A stretch of DNA of 64,000 nt from Saturnia japonica (lineage: Eukaryota > Arthropoda > Insecta > Lepidoptera > Saturniidae). Made by a program: the position numbers and the translations under genes. Location: the NCBI GenBank assembly GCA_033032175.1, contig CM065312.1, positions 4,030,001 through 4,094,000 of the forward strand, written 5' to 3'. Positions 60,330 through 64,000 of this stretch are shown here, in pieces; position 1 is the first letter of the stretch; each line of letters begins with the position of its first letter. The notes below the pieces were generated by a model. It did no database searches. It was not told where the DNA came from and saw only the letters and a program-made list of their open reading frames with translations.

Positions 60330-60842
60330 CTGGAACAAGCAATCTATATCAGGGATGGTAAAGAGGAACCCAATAATAATGTTACAGAGTACAAACGTCG
60401 CTAAAAGTTACTATTAGAAAAAAAAAGCTGGTAGCCTCAAGCAAATAGCAATCACCAGGGCCTTAGTACCGTCATCCGCCCCCCCCCCCCCTCAGTTCTC
60501 TTTTTTAGCTCGTCGGTGCCCAAAATTTTCCAAACGTCAGGGGCCTTAGTCTGTTTTCCCGCCACCTGGAGAACTTTCTTAGCTCCTCGATGAACAAAAC
60601 AACAGGAGCCTTGATCGATATCAAAAAGTTGGCATTATTGCATAATAGGATAGTATTTACCTGGTACATGTTGCAAACCCTAAAATCTGGTACTTGTACC
60701 AGATACCTGGTATGCCTACCATTCATGATCTATATACTCCACCCGTCTTATTAACAGGACAGTTGTGACCATGAGGACAATCAACGAGACGGGTCAGCTT
60801 AATATACTATAGAATGTCTACGCTAGGTGTATGGCCAAATAT
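60330..60842. other. Non-coding stretch with a C14-type homopolymer
   Basis: A pure C run at about 60479-60492 stands out in AT-rich DNA. Repeated pieces of type TTAGCTCSTCGRTG followed by GGRGCCTT at 60505-60620 suggest diverged tandem units. No gene is called. Confidence 0.4.
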
Positions 60843-61012
60843 CTACTCGACTGCGAAAAAGGAGGGTTATGATTTTGTATGCATGTCTATTTCTTTGGCA
60901 CGCTCTGTAACCTGAACGCCTTGATGGGTTTTAGCATACGATGTGTCTTTAGATTCATCTCAATTGTGGGAGTCACATCAGCTTTATAATATTTAAGTAC
61001 GATGTCTGGAAA
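60843..61012 (+). repeat. Dispersed repeat, family R
   Basis: CGACTGCGAAAAAGGAGGGTTATG, CTATTTCTTTGGCACGCTCTGTAACC and CTCAATTGTGGGAGTCAC match 51108-51285 in order. Confidence 0.55.
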
Positions 61013-61077
61013 TCAAATATATAAGCAAAAAGAGAAAAACATTTTTTTTAATCAATTTTTTTTGGAGGTGGAAGTAG

Positions 61078-61290
61078 TGCGGTGTGCCATGGATCTGTAT
61101 CCTACTAGATCGCGACCACCATACACATTGTGATAAACCCCTCCGGCTTTCTTTTAGTTTGTTACGTTCCCGGATCAACGAATGTAGATCTAGCTGCCGG
61201 GAGGTTTGTAGGCCTATTGACGGTTGCCGTTGATTTTAGATTTCGCTGTGCTTACCGTCAGGCACAGTGACGTCAAACTGACGTGTTGCT
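61078..61290 (+). repeat. Dispersed repeat, family S
   Basis: GATCGCGACCACCATACACA and CCGTCAGGCACAGTGACGTC match the 2252-2545 copy in order, with divergence. Confidence 0.45.
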
Positions 61291-61736
61291 ACAACAAAAA
61301 CACGGTTAATTCGAAACCAGTTGCAAAAATATAGGTATGTGACCATTAAACAAAGTAAATGCAAATACAGTCAAAACAAACACACTCATCCTAATGTTTG
61401 GTATTTGATTGTTTTTGACAAATGAACAACGGTGTGCAAAAATTAACATGCAAACTCAATACCCGTATGTTAGCAAGCGGTAAATAATACATATTACAGT
61501 TTATTCAATATTTAATCCTAATTGCAATAGCAAATAACTTATCTACACAATGTACTCAAAATAGAATTTATTAGAATATAATATTATATGGAGACCTATG
61601 TTCAACACTGGACGTCCTGCGGCTGAAATGATGATGATGATGAATATTATGTCAGGCAATTCTCCCCGTATTCTTACTTAAACAAGATGATATTGTATGT
61701 AATCTTCTTCTGTACTACAAATAACTGTTTGAAATG

Positions 61737-61925
61737 TCAAAATAACAGGTTTTTACTAAATGCATATGAAAGTATATACGGTACTTATAAAAAAAAATTA
61801 ACATTTTTCTCTTTTTCTTTTTGTTTCGGCTAACCTCTGAAACGGTTGGACTGATTTTTACGGGACTTTCACTGACAGATAGCTGATGTTATAAGAGGTA
61901 ACTCGGGTGTATTGGTAGTGTACTT
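61737..61925 (-). repeat. Dispersed repeat, family P (3' part, minus)
   Basis: On the minus strand the end reads ACATTTCAAACAG-like, and the core is AAAATCAGTCCAACCGTTTCAGAG with ATAACATCAGCTATCTG upstream. The 5' half of the family is missing. Confidence 0.5.
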
Positions 61926-61930
61926 TATTG

Positions 61931-61950
61931 TCATAAGTACCTTCTTAGGG
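61931..61950 (-). repeat. Short copy of the 19055-19155 candidate exon boundary
   Basis: TCATAAGTACCTTCTTAGGG is identical to 19135-19154, and weaker similarity continues into the DNA beyond. The acceptor AG seen there is replaced (ATTAAA for CTAAA), so this copy could not be spliced the same way. It directly abuts a family P repeat. Confidence 0.5.
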
Positions 61951-62974
61951 ATTAAACTGAATACAATATTTATTGGTTTTGATTTTGTCCAATCTGGAAT
62001 GCCACATCTGCCATTGCGTGCTACCGACCAATCCTTCTAACCCCTGCCCACCAATAGATGATTACATTCGTTTAGTGGTTAATAAAAGGTATATCAATTT
62101 CAAAAGTATAATAAATAGTTTTTGTTACATTCAACTATAACCGACAAAGAATGTACAATCTTCAACACAAACAATGACGCGTGCGCCGCAGCTTGGATAA
62201 CTGTACGTGACACTCATTAAGGTAGCGGCCACACTAATTGGACAAAGCGATTTATTGTTAACAGCATGAACCTGAAAAATGTGGAAGGTGCAAACAAATA
62301 ATATTGAAGGCTATTTTTAATGGACTATTAACTCCTTAAGCATCGATTTTCATACAAGGACAACGGTATGGAAATTTTATGAGGAGTTAAATTTATAAAA
62401 GCGTTAATTCAAAAGCGTTATGTTTTCTGTCAAAATGTCATTACTCCTTAGTAAATATCAGATTTAGGCACCATCCACTAACTAATGCAAGAATTATTTT
62501 ACTCTTTTTATTACTTCAAATATACGTACAGTTTTATTTATTCTTTATTATATTTGCTTAAAGATGGCGCGATTTATATTATTATTATTTTATATTTATT
62601 CCAACACAATCGTACTTACAGACAGTCTTGCGTCGAAGCTGACATACACTTTTTTCACATATAATACTAGATATATACATTATAGTTTAAATTCATTTCA
62701 AATTTATTTAGAATTTTATGCTGAATCATTGATGATTAATCTAGGTTTTTTTTTTTAATTTCGTATTCAGATATTATGATATATACATTTAGATATATAT
62801 ATATATATGTATAATTAATACATACGATACGATACGATATAATTAATACAGCAATAAATTTATTAGCACACAATATAAATGTTATAAATTACCTCCACCC
62901 TAAAGAACATCGTAACCAAATAAGAGGGTAGTACCAAAGAGAGGTAGGGCACAGAGAAATTTATTTGGAGAGTT
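61951..62974. other. AT-rich non-coding stretch
   Basis: No gene is supported. There are short (AT)n and ATACG repeats at 62790-62842. Confidence 0.5.
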
Positions 62975-63200
62975 CTCTCTACTTGAGGCAGTCCGACTGG
63001 TGGAATACCTTCACTCTATGGAAGATCGTAGCCAAACAACCTTGTGTAGTGTTCCTGCGGTGAGTAGGGTTTTCAGAACTCCTTAGGTATGGGGGGGTCA
63101 AGGTCGACAACGCGCTAGCGATACCTATGGTTTTATAAGCGTCTATAGGCTACTTACGTTCAGACAAGCCGTGTGCTTGCTTACCACTTTTGTACTATAA
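62975..63200 (+). mobile_element. 3' end of the second LINE-like family
   Basis: CCGACTGGTGGAATACC, AGCCAAACAACC, GGTGAGTAGGGTTTTCAGAAC and TACCACTTTTGTACTATAAAAAAAA match 57301-57545 in order, ending in an A run. Confidence 0.55.
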
Positions 63201-64000
63201 AAAAAAGGAAAATGAGAGATGCGCGCATGTGACATGTTGAAAATGCAACATTGTGAACTTAGCTATCAATAATAATAATATAAATTAATTTTACTAACTC
63301 TTTAAAGTTGTGCTAAAATAATTTAACATTTTTTTTTTATTACTAAAATAAATTAATTACTCAATTTAAAATTATTGTTATTTATACAACCTAAATTATT
63401 TTCACAGAATTAAAAAAAAAGTGAGTACTTAAAATGAATTCGCATTATTATCATTGATAGCTTACTTCATCATATTTTTGAAGTTATGTTTGTTTTGATA
63501 CACCGAAGAATTAGGTATAACTTATTACGTGCATACATAAGTACACTAAATTTTTTTTATTTATCAATTTGGTTTTGTATTGTGAGTGTGGAATAAAAAA
63601 GTTTACTTTCTTCTGTATTTTAAGTCTTATACACTTTTAAGTTAATCTAAAATAGAGATAAAGCTTTTTAATACAGTTTAAATATAGCGTCCGATATCAA
63701 GTCGCTAAACTAACATTGTGTAGTTTTAGTCTTATAGACATACGTATTCGCTTCTCTAAAGACAACATATCTGACCATTTTGCGAGAAAACGCAAACTGT
63801 CATCGTCTGGTTCCCTAATTCTCGAAGTAATAATCACATTAATTTTGTCTCCAAAACGAAAGTGTCTTGCTTCGTTGAGCTTTAGAGTTAGATAATAAAA
63901 ACTGAGTTTTAATTGTACGAGTAATTACGCAAGAAACATTGAAATAAGTTACGCTTTCTAATTATATTTAAACTTATCTATTATTTAATCTTGGAATCTT
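63201..64000. other. AT-rich non-coding stretch
   Basis: Nothing is supported here. Confidence 0.5.

Overview
This window looks like non-coding, repeat-rich DNA from an insect nuclear genome, most likely a moth or butterfly. The background is very AT-rich with almost no long open frames. The few GC-rich blocks are mobile elements: a Jockey-clade LINE with three CCHC zinc knuckles, a D34D mariner, tRNA-derived SINEs, and dispersed repeats of the kinds common in Lepidoptera. I find no rRNA, functional tRNA, CRISPR array, operon or intact host gene. Species and chromosome cannot be told from the sequence.

The main feature is a LINE-like retrotransposon family that encodes only ORF1 (Gag-like) and no reverse transcriptase. 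Copy 2 (10656-13917) has a 663-residue ORF1 at 11163-13154, followed by a roughly 690-nt 3' UTR and a 69-nt poly(A) tail. Copy 3 (53408-54851) is 5'-truncated, has the same ORF1-to-3' UTR junction, and lies between perfect 16-bp target site duplications. Copy 1 (5466-7445) keeps a true 5' end with an initiator/DPE-type internal promoter but loses its 3' half. Short 3' tails of related elements lie at 9367-9690, 13930-14039, 16229-16316, 40836-41145 and 56214-56290.

Copies 1 and 2 are embedded in an interleaved duplication. Segment A (3797-5338) recurs as A' (7471-9019), and segment B (9018-10655) recurs as B' (14047-15447). The target duplication at the 5' end of copy 1 reappears after the poly(A) of copy 2, and B breaks off exactly where copy 2 begins. 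This is what ectopic recombination between two LINE insertions would leave. An assembly chimera of two haplotypes is the main alternative.

From about 15.7 to 53.3 kb and from 55 to 64 kb the DNA is AT-rich with relics: about six dispersed repeat families, two SINE copies, a foldback MITE with TA duplications, a hairpin MITE, a 17-bp minisatellite and a dead mariner (58302-59533). Two short minus-strand segments (19055-19155 and 60247-60329) have canonical splice sites on both sides and may be exons of genes with very long introns. A decayed minus-strand coding stretch of unknown identity lies at about 41.83-42.24 kb.
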